NCBI GenBank assembly: GCA_964408155.1
Contig: CAYOYJ010000003.1
Location: forward strand, 1 to 37,468
Length of the DNA: 37,468 nucleotides
Direction: 5' to 3'
Source: JAAYKM01 sp964408155
Lineage (GTDB): Bacteria > Desulfobacterota > Syntrophia > Syntrophales > JAAYKM01
Part shown: positions 17,474 to 25,971 of the stretch, in pieces
Layout: the number at the start of each line of letters is the position of its first letter
Position numbering within the stretch: the stretch's first letter is position 1
Made by a program: the position numbers and the translations under genes
The notes under the pieces: model-generated
What the model was told of the DNA's origin: nothing
The model's database searches: none
Seen by the model: the letters and a program-made list of their open reading frames with translations, nothing else

Positions 17474-17806
17474 ATGGAAGCGAAAGCCGTTGTCAGATAT
17501 GTCAGGATCTCCCCTCAGAAGGCGAGGCTGGTGGTCGATTTAGTCAGAGGGAAGAAGGTCGAAGAAGCCCAGAGGATATTACAATTTACGCGGAAGAAAG
17601 CTGCGGAAATTGTGGCGAAATTGTTGAAATCGGCCGTGGCCAATGCGACTCAGAATCCGAATATCGATGAAAAAATCCTTTATGTAAAAAAGATCTTTGT
17701 TGATCAGGGTCCGGCCCTCAAAAGGTGGCGCGCGCGTGCTCAGGGTCGCGCAGCTTCGATCAAAAAGAGGATGAGTCATATTACGATTGTACTGGATGAA
17801 GTGTAA
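17474..17806 (+). CDS. rplV: 50S ribosomal protein L22 (uL22)
   Basis: L22 lines the exit tunnel opposite L4. The ATG at 17474, with TAGGGAT before it, gives 110 residues and the usual start followed by VRYVRISPQKARLVVDLVRGK. An in-frame ATG at 17432 would add 14 unconserved residues and is less likely. The hairpin loop near the C-terminus (PALKRWRARAQGRAASIKKR) is intact, without known macrolide-resistance insertions. Confidence 0.95.
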   Translation: MEAKAVVRYVRISPQKARLVVDLVRGKKVEEAQRILQFTRKKAAEIVAKLLKSAVANATQNPNIDEKILYVKKIFVDQGPALKRWRARAQGRAASIKKRMSHITIVLDEV

Positions 17807-17825
17807 GTATTGAGGAGGTGGAGGC

Positions 17826-18467
17826 TTGGGGCAGAAGGTTAACCCGGTCGGGTTGCGATTAGGCGGTATCAAGACGTGGAGTTCCTCGTGGTATGCAGAA
17901 AAAAAATATGCGGAGTTGCTTCACGAAGACCTGAAGGTCAGACGATATCTGAAAAAGAAGCTTTATAACGCAGGTATATCCAAGATCGGGATAGAAAGAG
18001 CTGCCAACAGGGCAAAAGTTAATATCTATGCCGCCAGACCGGGTGTGATTATCGGTAAAAAGGGTTCCGAGATCGAAAAGCTAAAAAAAGATCTTGAAGA
18101 AATTACGAATAGGGAGATCATTCTCAATATTCTGGAAGTGAGAAAGCCTGAAATCGACGCGCAACTCGTGGCGGAAAACGTAGCGCTGCAACTGGAGAGA
18201 AGGGTTGCTTTCCGGAGAGCGATGAAAAAGTGTGTGACGTCGGCTCTGAAGTTCGGTGCAAAGGGTATTCGGATCAATTGCGCGGGCCGTTTGGGGGGCG
18301 CGGAAATGTCCAGATCGGAGTGGTACCGTGAAGGACGGGTTCCGCTGCATACGCTGAGGGCGGATATCGATTGCGGGTTTGCGGAAGCCCATACTGCATA
18401 CGGTCAAATTGGTGTCAAGGTTTTGATTTTTCACGGAGAAATATTACCCAATCAGAAGCAGGTATAA
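17826..18467 (+). CDS. rpsC: 30S ribosomal protein S3 (uS3)
   Basis: S3 forms part of the mRNA entry channel and its helicase activity. The 213-residue product has the N-terminal family motif GQKVNPVGLRLG, a KH domain with the GxxG loop in RPGVIIGKKGSEIEKLK, and the C-terminal domain. The start is TTG after a long purine-rich ribosome-binding stretch (GAGGAGGTGGAGG); no ATG occurs upstream in frame near the conserved N-terminus, so TTG is secure. Confidence 0.97.
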   Translation: MGQKVNPVGLRLGGIKTWSSSWYAEKKYAELLHEDLKVRRYLKKKLYNAGISKIGIERAANRAKVNIYAARPGVIIGKKGSEIEKLKKDLEEITNREIILNILEVRKPEIDAQLVAENVALQLERRVAFRRAMKKCVTSALKFGAKGIRINCAGRLGGAEMSRSEWYREGRVPLHTLRADIDCGFAEAHTAYGQIGVKVLIFHGEILPNQKQV

Positions 18468-18528
18468 CAGAAGCCTGGGTTATCGCTCAGGTCTTGTAAT
18501 TGAGATTTCAGTCGCAGAGGGATAAGAC

Positions 18529-18951
18529 ATGTTGGCACCGAAAAGGGTGAAATATCGGAAGATGCAAAGAGGTCGCATGGGGGGCAAGTCGATTCGAGGG
18601 GGGGGTATCGCTTTCGGAGAATTTGGCTTGCAGGCGGCTGAATGCGGTTGGATTACGGCCAGGCAGATTGAGGCCGCCCGTATTGCCATGACGCGTCACG
18701 TCAAAAGAGGCGGTAAAATCTGGATCAGAGTGTTTCCACACAAAGCCGTAACCAAGAAACCTGCGGAAACCCGTATGGGAAAGGGTAAGGGGGCTCCGGA
18801 GGAGTGGGTGGCAGTCATCCGGCCGGGAGCCGTGCTTTATGAGATGCAGGGCGTTACGGAAGAAATTGCACGCGAGGCATTTCGGTTGGCAGCGCATAAA
18901 CTTCCCATTGCGACCAAGTTTCTGGCCAGGGAGATAGCTGATGAAAGTTAA
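18529..18951 (+). CDS. rplP: 50S ribosomal protein L16 (uL16)
   Basis: L16 is a late-assembly protein beside the A site. The 140-residue product shows MLAPKRVKYRKMQRGRMGG, the ITARQIEAARIAMTRHVKRGG stretch and the TRMGKGKGAPEEWVAVIRPG loop of the family. AGAGGG precedes the ATG. The end of the gene overlaps rpmC by 11 bases in another frame, as is common for this pair. Confidence 0.98.
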   Translation: MLAPKRVKYRKMQRGRMGGKSIRGGGIAFGEFGLQAAECGWITARQIEAARIAMTRHVKRGGKIWIRVFPHKAVTKKPAETRMGKGKGAPEEWVAVIRPGAVLYEMQGVTEEIAREAFRLAAHKLPIATKFLAREIADES

Positions 18952-19135
18952 AGATATCAGAGATATAAGTAAAGATGAGTTAATGCAGAAACTGAAAGAA
19001 CTCAAAGATGAGTATTTCAAGCTGAAATTGAGGAATGCATCCGGTCAGCTGGAATCGACTGCGTCACTGGCGAGTATTCGTAAGGATGTCGCAAGGGTCA
19101 ACACAGTTCTCAGGCAGAGGGAGGAGCGATCGTAA
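18941..19135 (+). CDS. rpmC: 50S ribosomal protein L29 (uL29)
   Basis: L29 is a small two-helix protein near the tunnel exit, beside L23. The 64-residue product begins MKVKDIRDISKDELMQKL and ends with the conserved KDVARVNTVLRQRE helix. It starts inside the last codons of rplP and shares its TAA with the rpsQ ATG (TAATG). All three are thus translationally linked. Confidence 0.96.
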   Translation: MKVKDIRDISKDELMQKLKELKDEYFKLKLRNASGQLESTASLASIRKDVARVNTVLRQREERS

Positions 19136-19392
19136 TGGCGGAGCGGGGCAACAATAGAACGATTAAGGGAGTGGTGATCAGCGATAAGATGGACAAAACC
19201 ATTGTCGTCCTGTCGGAAAGGGTTGTTAAACATCCCGTTGTGCATAAATTCGTCAAGAGACACGTCAAATACAAGGCCCACGATGAAGAGAATGCCTGCC
19301 AAGTCGGCGATAAGGTGTTGATTATTGAATCACGGCCTCTCAGTAGAGATAAGCGATGGAGAATGCGCGAGATCTTGGAAAAGGCGAAGTAG
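19135..19392 (+). CDS. rpsQ: 30S ribosomal protein S17 (uS17)
   Basis: S17 is an early-binding 16S rRNA protein with an OB fold. The 85-residue product contains the family pattern KGVVISDKMDKTIVV, the VHKFVKRHVKYKAHDEEN stretch and SRDKRWRMREILEKAK at the end. It overlaps rpmC by one base and closes the S10 block; rplN follows after 35 bases. Confidence 0.97.
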   Translation: MAERGNNRTIKGVVISDKMDKTIVVLSERVVKHPVVHKFVKRHVKYKAHDEENACQVGDKVLIIESRPLSRDKRWRMREILEKAK

Positions 19393-19427
19393 CAGGTCAG
19401 AGAGAAAGGTAATAAAGAGGTTCGGCT

Positions 19428-19796
19428 ATGATTCAGATGCAGACCATATTGACCGTCGCGGATAACTCCGGAGCGAAACGGGTTGCCTGTATCAAGGTTC
19501 TCGGCGGGTCAAAGAGAAGATACGCAAGTGTTGGCGATGTCATCGTGGTGTCGGTAAAGGAGGCGTTGCCCAACTCAAAAGTGAAAAAGGGTGATGTCAT
19601 GAAGGCCGTAATTGTGCGCACGGCTAAGGAAGTGAAGAGGTCGGACGGCTCTTACCTGAAATTCGATGAGAATTCGGCTGTTTTGATTACCAATCAGATG
19701 GAACCCGTCGGGACCCGGATCTTTGGGCCCGTGGCACGGGAATTGCGGGCGAAGCAATTCATGAAAATCATATCGCTGGCGCCGGAGGTATTGTAA
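19428..19796 (+). CDS. rplN: 50S ribosomal protein L14 (uL14)
   Basis: L14 lies at the subunit interface and is the binding site of the silencing factor RsfS. The 122-residue product has the family opening MIQMQTILTVADNSGAKR and the C-terminal GTRIFGPVARELR region. AGAGG precedes the ATG. This starts the block equivalent to the E. coli spc operon, with no promoter or terminator apparent in the gap before it. Confidence 0.97.
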   Translation: MIQMQTILTVADNSGAKRVACIKVLGGSKRRYASVGDVIVVSVKEALPNSKVKKGDVMKAVIVRTAKEVKRSDGSYLKFDENSAVLITNQMEPVGTRIFGPVARELRAKQFMKIISLAPEVL

Positions 19797-19860
19797 CCGG
19801 ATATTTGCAGGCGAGAGGATAAACTGCCCAGGGCAGATGAAATGGGATGAGGAAGCAGGG

Positions 19861-20181
19861 ATGCAAGAGACAGGTGTAAAAAAAGGCGACTTGGTCAAGG
19901 TAACAGCCGGCAAAGAAAAGGGTAAGACCGGTAAGGTGCTGCAGATTGTTAAGGGGAAAGACAGGATTGTCGTCGAGAAAATCAACATCCTGAAGCGGCA
20001 TAAGAGACCGGATGCCAAGGGGAAGGGTGGTATTCTGGAAAAAGAGGGGCCCATCCATATCTCGAATGTCATGCTTGTTTGCAATAAATGTAGCAAAGCG
20101 GTCCGGTATGGGTACAAGGTATTGGATGACCAAAAAAAAGTTCGTTATTGCAAGAAATGTAACGAGATCTTAGATGCATAG
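19861..20181 (+). CDS. rplX: 50S ribosomal protein L24 (uL24), zinc-cysteine form
   Basis: L24 initiates assembly of the large subunit. The 106-residue product has a KOW domain (KKGDLVKVTAGKEKGKTGKV) and, at the C-terminus, two CxxC pairs at C74/C77 and C97/C100 that probably bind zinc. I chose the ATG at 19861 because GAGGAAG lies five bases upstream. The earlier ATG at 19837 has no comparable site and would add eight unconserved residues. Confidence 0.94.
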   Translation: MQETGVKKGDLVKVTAGKEKGKTGKVLQIVKGKDRIVVEKINILKRHKRPDAKGKGGILEKEGPIHISNVMLVCNKCSKAVRYGYKVLDDQKKVRYCKKCNEILDA

Positions 20182-20192
20182 GTCGTGAGATA

Positions 20193-20738
20193 ATGGCAAA
20201 AGCGAGACTGAGAAAATACTACGAGGAAGAAGTCGTTCCGGCGATGATGAAGGAATTCGGCTATAAGAGCATGATGGAAGTGCCCAAGATCAAGAAGATT
20301 GCCGTCAATATGGGTCTTGGAGAAGCCATTCAGAATGTGAAGGTTCTCGACAGCGCGATTGAGGAACTTTCCAAGATAACGGGGCAAAAACCGGTTATTA
20401 CCAAGGCGAGACGTTCGATTGCAACGTTCAAACTGCGTCAGGGTATGTCTATCGGATGCCGGGTGACGTTGAGGCAGGATAAGATGTATGAGTTCTTCGA
20501 TCGTCTGGTCAGTGTCAGCCTTCCGCGCGTGCGTGACTTCCGCGGGATATCGCCTACGTCCTTTGACGGGATGGGGAACTTCACGATGGGGCTCAAGGAG
20601 CAGATTATCTTCCCGGAAATCGAATACGATAAGATTGAAAAAGTCAGAGGAATGAACGTGGTGATCGTGACGACCGCCAAAACGGATCAGGAAGCACGGT
20701 TCCTCTTAAAACTGATGGGAGTCCCCTTTAAGAATTAA
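20193..20738 (+). CDS. rplE: 50S ribosomal protein L5 (uL5)
   Basis: L5 binds 5S rRNA and forms the bridge to the small subunit. The 181-residue product contains VPKIKKIAVNMGLGEA, the GQKPVITKARRSIATFKLR stretch and RDFRGISPTSFDGMGN, all conserved in the family. It begins 11 bases after rplX. Confidence 0.97.
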   Translation: MAKARLRKYYEEEVVPAMMKEFGYKSMMEVPKIKKIAVNMGLGEAIQNVKVLDSAIEELSKITGQKPVITKARRSIATFKLRQGMSIGCRVTLRQDKMYEFFDRLVSVSLPRVRDFRGISPTSFDGMGNFTMGLKEQIIFPEIEYDKIEKVRGMNVVIVTTAKTDQEARFLLKLMGVPFKN

Positions 20739-20777
20739 CAACTGGATTTAAAGAAAGGCATTGCTGGAGGAGCGAGG

Positions 20778-20963
20778 GTGGCAAAGAAATCATTGATCGC
20801 AAAGGCAAAAAGAGAAATGAAATTTTCGGTAAGGGAATATAATCGTTGTCCCCTTTGCGGAAGATCGAGAGCTTATTACAGAAAATTCGACATGTGCAGG
20901 CTTTGTTTGAGAAATCTTTCATTAAAAGGCGAAATTCCTGGGGTTATAAAATCCAGTTGGTAG
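20778..20963 (+). CDS. rpsN: 30S ribosomal protein S14, zinc-binding short form (uS14)
   Basis: S14 is an assembly protein of the 30S head. At 61 residues this is the short, zinc-binding type, with C24, C27, C40 and C43 forming the ribbon, rather than the roughly 100-residue form of E. coli. The start is GTG, preceded by GGAGGAGCGAG. The short form is one hint that the organism is not a gamma- or beta-proteobacterium. Confidence 0.97.
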   Translation: MAKKSLIAKAKREMKFSVREYNRCPLCGRSRAYYRKFDMCRLCLRNLSLKGEIPGVIKSSW

Positions 20964-20991
20964 ATACAGGCAGGGCGAAGGAGTATTAAAT

Positions 20992-21393
20992 ATGGGGATG
21001 ACGGATCCAATTGCGGACATGATCACGAGAATCAGGAATGCCAGTCGGGTGCATTTCAAGAGTGTCGACGTATATCTTTCTCGGATGAATCAGGATATCG
21101 CGAAGGTATTGCTCAATTGCGGCTACATCAGCAGCTTTGAACAGAAGAAAGACGAGAAGGGCCATGATGTGCTGAGGATTTATTTAAAGTACACGGATGG
21201 AAAGAAACCCGTGTTCAACAATTTGCAGCGCGTGAGCCGGCCGGGGCGCCGGGTCTATCTGGGGAAGAACGAGATTCCCAAGGTGCTCAACGGCTATGGC
21301 GTCAGTATCATTACCACATCAAAAGGTGTCATGACGGACAAGGAAGCACGGGCGATGAATGTTGGAGGCGAGGTCCTCTGCAACGTTTGGTAG
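20992..21393 (+). CDS. rpsH: 30S ribosomal protein S8 (uS8)
   Basis: S8 binds helix 21 of 16S rRNA; in E. coli it represses the spc operon by binding the rplX-rplE mRNA. The 133-residue product has the MTDPIADMITRIRNA opening and the C-terminal GVSIITTSKGVMTDKEAR motif. AAGGAG lies a suitable distance before the ATG at 20992; an in-frame ATG two codons later is an equally typical N-terminus. Confidence 0.97.
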   Translation: MGMTDPIADMITRIRNASRVHFKSVDVYLSRMNQDIAKVLLNCGYISSFEQKKDEKGHDVLRIYLKYTDGKKPVFNNLQRVSRPGRRVYLGKNEIPKVLNGYGVSIITTSKGVMTDKEARAMNVGGEVLCNVW

Positions 21394-21432
21394 TCGGGGG
21401 GTTCAACTCAGAGCAAATGGAGTGATTTTTTC

Positions 21433-21975
21433 ATGTCAAGAATCGGGAAAAAACACATTGAGATACCGGGCGGCGTAACAATCAAGAAGGAAGGATTGAC
21501 CGTCGAGGTAAAAGGTCCCAAAGGCACCCTGTCACGGGATCTGCCTCAGGGGGTGGACGTAATCGTCGAGTCGGGCAAGGCCGAAATCAAGAAGCTAGCC
21601 GAAACGCGTTTGTCTGATCAGAATCAAGGATTAACCCGGACGCTGGTGGCAAATATGGTGACCGGTGTCAGTGCCGGTTATGAAAAGGGACTTGAGATCT
21701 CCGGTGTCGGTTATCGTGCGGAAGTGGTGGACAATGTCTTAAAGCTGGCCGTCGGATATTCTTCCCCTGTGGAATATAAAGTGCCGGCAGGAATCACCCT
21801 GAAGGTCGACAAACTGGTCAATATCGTGGTGTCCGGGATCGACAAGGAACTGGTCGGCCGGGTCGCCTCGGAAATTCGCAGTGTCAAGAAACCCGAACCC
21901 TATAAGGGCAAGGGGATAAAATATGTTGGTGAAGTGGTCCGCCGGAAGGAAGGGAAGACCGTCGGCGCCAAGTAG
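21433..21975 (+). CDS. rplF: 50S ribosomal protein L6 (uL6)
   Basis: L6 sits beside the sarcin-ricin loop. The 180-residue product has the duplicated L6 fold, opens MSRIGKKHIEIPGGVTI and ends with the conserved KPEPYKGKGIKYVGEVVRRKEGK. The family length is about 178, so it is complete. Confidence 0.97.
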   Translation: MSRIGKKHIEIPGGVTIKKEGLTVEVKGPKGTLSRDLPQGVDVIVESGKAEIKKLAETRLSDQNQGLTRTLVANMVTGVSAGYEKGLEISGVGYRAEVVDNVLKLAVGYSSPVEYKVPAGITLKVDKLVNIVVSGIDKELVGRVASEIRSVKKPEPYKGKGIKYVGEVVRRKEGKTVGAK

Positions 21976-22008
21976 GCGTTGCGGCATAAAAAGAGAGGGG
22001 TAAGGCAA

Positions 22009-22374
22009 TTGTCGTCTAAAAGGATAGCAAAGGTTAGGGATAAACGGGCAAAAAGGGTGCGGTCCAAGGTGCAGGGGACGATGGAAAGACCGAGGCTATC
22101 GGTTTTTCGCAGCGACCGGCATATCTATGTCCAGGCAATTGCGGATGACGTCGGGAAGACGCTGGCGCAGGCTTCTACGTTGTCCAAAGATCTGGATCAG
22201 GCGGCTCTTAGCGGGAAAAAGATCGAGGTGGCCAAGGCCGTGGGCAAGGCGGTTTCCGCGAAGCTTCTGGCGCTGGGGATCTCGACGGTGGTTTTCGACC
22301 GGGGGAGGTTCCTCTATCACGGGCGGGTCAAAGCTCTTGCGGAAGGCGCAAGGGAGAGCGGTTTACAGTTTTAA
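22009..22374 (+). CDS. rplR: 50S ribosomal protein L18 (uL18)
   Basis: L18 carries 5S rRNA into the large subunit with L5. From a TTG at 22009 the product has 121 residues, the usual length. It contains ERPRLSVFRSDRHIYVQAI and ends with the conserved YHGRVKALAEGARESGLQF. GAGGGGTAAGG just upstream supports this start. Another in-frame TTG at 21979 lacks a ribosome-binding site and would add ten residues. No ATG is available near the N-terminus. Confidence 0.92.
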   Translation: MSSKRIAKVRDKRAKRVRSKVQGTMERPRLSVFRSDRHIYVQAIADDVGKTLAQASTLSKDLDQAALSGKKIEVAKAVGKAVSAKLLALGISTVVFDRGRFLYHGRVKALAEGARESGLQF

Positions 22375-22409
22375 CGGTCAAATTATAAATTACGCTGAAG
22401 GGAACGGCT

Positions 22410-22904
22410 TTGAATAAGAGAGATATAAGAGAAGATGAACTCCTGGATAGGGTGATTGCCATCAATCGTACGGCAAAAGTCGTGAAGGGTGGAAGAAGAT
22501 TCAGATTCAGTGCAATCGTTGTTGTTGGGGACGGCAATGGTTCGGTCGGGTCGGGCTTGGGAAAAGCTCACGAAGTGCCCGAGGCGATTCGCAAGGGGAT
22601 GGAGCAGGCCAAGAAAAGCATGACCAAAATCGCTGTTCTGGATAAAACCGTTCCCTACGAAGTGGTCGGCCATTATGGTGCGGGCAAGGTTCTCCTGAAA
22701 CCCGCTTCGGCTGGAACCGGTTTGATTGCCGGCGGCGCGGTCCGGGCGGTTCTGGAGGTTGCGGGGATTCACAATATCCTGACGAAGTGTTTGGGTTCGC
22801 ACAATCCCCATAACCTGGTCAAAGCGACCATCGACGGACTTCAGCAGTTGAAGGAACCCGCAATGATTGCCGCCCAACGAGGCAAGGCCATCGAGCAGAT
22901 CTAG
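22410..22904 (+). CDS. rpsE: 30S ribosomal protein S5 (uS5)
   Basis: S5 helps form the mRNA entry channel and affects accuracy. The 164-residue product has the N-terminal double-stranded-RNA-binding domain (AKVVKGGRRFRFSAIVVVGDGNG) and the C-terminal domain with AGTGLIAGGAVRAVLEVAG. The start is TTG after GAAGGGA. The spectinomycin-related loop (KVVKGGRR) is unaltered. Confidence 0.97.
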   Translation: MNKRDIREDELLDRVIAINRTAKVVKGGRRFRFSAIVVVGDGNGSVGSGLGKAHEVPEAIRKGMEQAKKSMTKIAVLDKTVPYEVVGHYGAGKVLLKPASAGTGLIAGGAVRAVLEVAGIHNILTKCLGSHNPHNLVKATIDGLQQLKEPAMIAAQRGKAIEQI

Positions 22905-22923
22905 AACGGAAGGGGAGTGTGTT

Positions 22924-23121
22924 GTGGTGAAGATGCTCAAGATCACGCAGGTAAAAAGTTATGTCGGAAGACCGGAAAAACAGCGAAAAGTACTTCGCGG
23001 TCTTGGCTTGGGTAAGATGAATCGCAGTGTGGTTCTTGAAGACAGGGCTGAAGTGCGCGGTATGATTAATAAAATCAGTCATCTGGTTAAATATGAAGAG
23101 ATCGAGGGGAAAGAAATATGA
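22924..23121 (+). CDS. rpmD: 50S ribosomal protein L30 (uL30)
   Basis: L30 is a small large-subunit protein found in only part of the bacteria. The recognisable family core (LKITQVKSYVGRPEKQ and VRGMINKISHLVKYEE) gives about 65 residues. The start is GTG at 22924 or 22927, since AGGGGAG ends six and nine bases before them; an ATG at 22933 is too far from that site. The last four bases overlap the start of rplO (ATGA). Confidence 0.92.
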   Translation: MVKMLKITQVKSYVGRPEKQRKVLRGLGLGKMNRSVVLEDRAEVRGMINKISHLVKYEEIEGKEI

Positions 23122-23561
23122 ATTTGAGTACACTGAGACCGCCAGATGGGTCACGCAAGAATCGCAAACGAGTCGGACGTGGTGATGGATCAGGTCACGG
23201 CGGGACGGCCGGAAAAGGTCATAAGGGCCAGAAGGCCAGATCCGGCGGGAAGGTGCGGCCGGGCTTTGAAGGCGGTCAGATGCCTCTTTCCCGCAGACTT
23301 CCCAAACGGGGATTTCGGAACTTCTTCCGAAAGGAAGTTATCGCCGTTAACGTCGAAAATCTGAACCGTTTTGAGCAGAACGCCGTTGTGGATGCAGAAC
23401 TGCTTTTGAAAAGCGGTCTGATCAAGAAAACAGGCGATGCGATTAAAATTCTGGGTAAAGGTGAAATCAAAGTTCCCCTGACGGTAAAGGTTGATATGAT
23501 CAGCAAGGGAGCAAAAGGGAAAATCGAGGCAGCCGGCGGATCCGTGGTAGAGGTCGAGTAA
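23118..23561 (+). CDS. rplO: 50S ribosomal protein L15 (uL15)
   Basis: L15 is a late-assembly large-subunit protein. The 147-residue product has the glycine/arginine-rich extended N-terminus (KRVGRGDGSGHGGTAGKGHK, GFEGGQMPLSRRLPKRGF) and the globular C-terminal half. Its ATG overlaps the rpmD stop (ATGA), and secY begins on the very next base after its TAA, so three genes are translationally chained. Confidence 0.97.
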   Translation: MNLSTLRPPDGSRKNRKRVGRGDGSGHGGTAGKGHKGQKARSGGKVRPGFEGGQMPLSRRLPKRGFRNFFRKEVIAVNVENLNRFEQNAVVDAELLLKSGLIKKTGDAIKILGKGEIKVPLTVKVDMISKGAKGKIEAAGGSVVEVE

Positions 23562-24872
23562 TTGATAGACGGCTTTAAGAATATATCAAAGATACCGGAA
23601 CTGCAGAAAAGGATTCTCGTCACCTTTGCCCTTCTGGCCGTTTACAGAGTGGGAGCCCATGTGCCGACGCCGGGAATCGATACGGTGGCTCTGGCGGCTT
23701 TCTTTGAACAGGCCAAAGGATCGCTCCTGGGGCTCTTTGATATGTTTGCCGGAGGCGCCCTCAGCAATTTGTCTGTATTTGCGCTCGGGATCATGCCTTA
23801 TATCAGTGCATCAATTATCCTGCAGTTGCTCACGATCGCGGTACCCCATCTGGAGAAACTCTCCAAAGAGGGAGAGGCGGGCCGGAAAAAGATCATTCAA
23901 TATACCCGTTACGGAACGGTTGTATTAAGCATCATCCAGGGTTTCGGTATTGCTGTGGGTTTGGAAAATATGGCGGGGCCCACGGGGGTATCTATTGTGA
24001 TTGATCCCGGTTGGGGGTTCCGTCTGATGACGATGCTTACCCTGACAGCTGGTACGGCTTTCATTATGTGGCTGGGTGAGCAGATCACGGAACGGGGAAT
24101 TGGCAACGGCATCTCGCTGATTATTTTTTCAGGTATAGTCTGCCGGGGTCCGGAAGCGATTCTAAACACCTTTCGGCTGTTGTCGACCGGCGAGATGGGG
24201 ATTTTTATTATCCTGTTCCTTTTGGTGATGATGATCAGTGTCGTCGGGTTCATTGTCTTTATGGAAACAGGCCAAAGGAGGATTCCCGTCCAGTATGCGA
24301 AACGGGTCGTCGGCCGGAAGATGTACGGCGGCCAATCGACACATCTGCCGCTGAAGATTAATACGTCGGGTGTCATTCCGCCTATATTTGCGTCATCGAT
24401 CATCATGTTTCCGGCAACGATTGCAAATTTCATCCCCCATCCCTGGATGAAGATGGTCGCAGACTCTCTGGTGCCGGGGCGGGTGATCTATGAACTGCTG
24501 TACGTGGCATTTATTATCTTCTTCTGCTACTTTTATACGGCGGTGACCTACAACCCGGTAGATGTAGCGGAGAATTTGAAGAAATACGGCGGCTTTGTGC
24601 CGGGGATCAGGCCCGGGAAAAAGACCGCTGATTATATTGACGATGTGTTGACTCGTCTTACTTTTAGCGGGGCGATCTATGTGTCTGCTGTTTGCGTTCT
24701 GCCCAGCATTTTAATCAGTTACTTCAATGTGCCCTTTTATTTTGGTGGTACGGCTCTTTTAATTGTGGTCGGCGTAGCCTTAGATACAGCCGGGCAGATC
24801 GAAACCCATCTTCTGACCAGGCAGTACGAAGGGTTCATGAAAAAAGGACGCATTGCCTCGAGAAGGCGTTGA
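23562..24872 (+). CDS. secY: Preprotein translocase subunit SecY
   Basis: SecY is the ten-span channel of the Sec translocon in the inner membrane and the partner of SecE at the window start. The 436-residue product has the usual N-terminus (IPELQKRILVTFALLAVYRVGAHVPTPGID), the plug and lateral-gate regions and the cytoplasmic loop with QRRIPVQYAKR. The start is TTG placed directly after the rplO stop; the first methionine codon lies too far inside to be the start. map follows after 32 bases, without the adk gene often found between them. Confidence 0.97.
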   Translation: MIDGFKNISKIPELQKRILVTFALLAVYRVGAHVPTPGIDTVALAAFFEQAKGSLLGLFDMFAGGALSNLSVFALGIMPYISASIILQLLTIAVPHLEKLSKEGEAGRKKIIQYTRYGTVVLSIIQGFGIAVGLENMAGPTGVSIVIDPGWGFRLMTMLTLTAGTAFIMWLGEQITERGIGNGISLIIFSGIVCRGPEAILNTFRLLSTGEMGIFIILFLLVMMISVVGFIVFMETGQRRIPVQYAKRVVGRKMYGGQSTHLPLKINTSGVIPPIFASSIIMFPATIANFIPHPWMKMVADSLVPGRVIYELLYVAFIIFFCYFYTAVTYNPVDVAENLKKYGGFVPGIRPGKKTADYIDDVLTRLTFSGAIYVSAVCVLPSILISYFNVPFYFGGTALLIVVGVALDTAGQIETHLLTRQYEGFMKKGRIASRRR

Positions 24873-24904
24873 TTTAACAGGGAAAATGAGAGAGATCGCG
24901 CTAG

Positions 24905-25654
24905 ATGGTAACGCTGAAGCGGCCGGAAGAGATTGAAAAAATCAGGGTCAGTAATATCATCGTTGCCGAGATTCTGCAGGAGTTGAGGGGGATCGTCAAA
25001 CCCGGGATCACCACAAAAGAACTGGATCAGTACTCCGAAGAACTGGCCGGAAGAAAAAAGGCCACACCGGCGTTTAAAGGGTATCATGGCTATCCTTTTT
25101 CGTTATGTGCATCTGTTAATTGCGTCGTTGTTCACGGGATGCCGTCGGAACGAGTGCTGGCGACCGGCGATATCCTGAGCATGGATTTTGGGGTTTACCA
25201 CGACGGATATTATGGAGACGCAGCGATCACGGTTCCTGTCGGTAAAGTGTCGGATGAAGCAACGAGGCTGATGCGCTGCACCGAAGAAGCTCTTTATCAT
25301 GCCATCAGGGAAGCCGTGCCGGGAAACAGGTTGGGTGATATTTCCGCCGCTTGTCAGGAAAACGTGGAAGCCGCGGGTGATTCAGTAGTGCGTGATTACG
25401 TCGGTCATGGAATTGGACGCCATCTCCACGAAGAACCCCAAGTTCCGAATTATGGCACAAAAGGACGGGGGATGGAATTGAAAGCGGGTATGGTGCTGGC
25501 CATCGAACCCATGGTTAACCAGGGAACGTACAGGGTAAAACTTCAGCCGGATGGCTGGACGGTGGTTACGGAGGATGGGCGGTTGTCGGCGCATTTTGAA
25601 CATACCGTAGCCATTACTGAAAAAGGGCCTGACATCCTCAGCCGGCTACAGTAA
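24905..25654 (+). CDS. map: Methionine aminopeptidase, type I
   Basis: This enzyme removes the initiator methionine from new proteins. The 249-residue product has all five metal ligands of the pita-bread fold: D94, D105, H168, E201 and E232. The substrate-side histidine H77 is in VVHGMP. No N-terminal SH3-binding zinc extension is present, so it is the short bacterial type Ia form. It lies between secY and infA, its usual place, except that adk is missing upstream. Confidence 0.97.
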   Translation: MVTLKRPEEIEKIRVSNIIVAEILQELRGIVKPGITTKELDQYSEELAGRKKATPAFKGYHGYPFSLCASVNCVVVHGMPSERVLATGDILSMDFGVYHDGYYGDAAITVPVGKVSDEATRLMRCTEEALYHAIREAVPGNRLGDISAACQENVEAAGDSVVRDYVGHGIGRHLHEEPQVPNYGTKGRGMELKAGMVLAIEPMVNQGTYRVKLQPDGWTVVTEDGRLSAHFEHTVAITEKGPDILSRLQ

Positions 25655-25682
25655 GATAACAGTATAGTAAATCGGAAAGAGA

Positions 25683-25901
25683 ATGGCAAAAGAAGAAGCA
25701 ATAGAAGTCGATGGCAGAGTGATAGAGCCGTTACCGAACGCCATGTTCCGTGTGGAACTGGAAAACGGCCATAAAGTACTCGCTCACATCTCGGGGAAAA
25801 TGCGTATGCATTTCATCAAGATTCTCCCCGGCGACAAGGTCACGGTAGAGCTCTCGCCTTATGACTTAACCAGGGGAAGAATTACTTATCGCTCCAAATG
25901 A
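25683..25901 (+). CDS. infA: Translation initiation factor IF-1
   Basis: IF-1 occupies the A site during initiation. The 72-residue product is a single OB-fold domain with the family stretches GRVIEPLPNAMFRVELENGH and GDKVTVELSPYDLTRGRITYR. It follows map by 28 bases, and rpmJ-rpsM follow it, the order found in Gram-positives, deltaproteobacteria and others. Confidence 0.97.
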   Translation: MAKEEAIEVDGRVIEPLPNAMFRVELENGHKVLAHISGKMRMHFIKILPGDKVTVELSPYDLTRGRITYRSK

Positions 25902-25971
25902 AGGGCGGCTGACAAGGCATTCAGATAACAGGCAGGAAAAGCATTTTTACCTTAAAAAAGGGAGTGGGATC

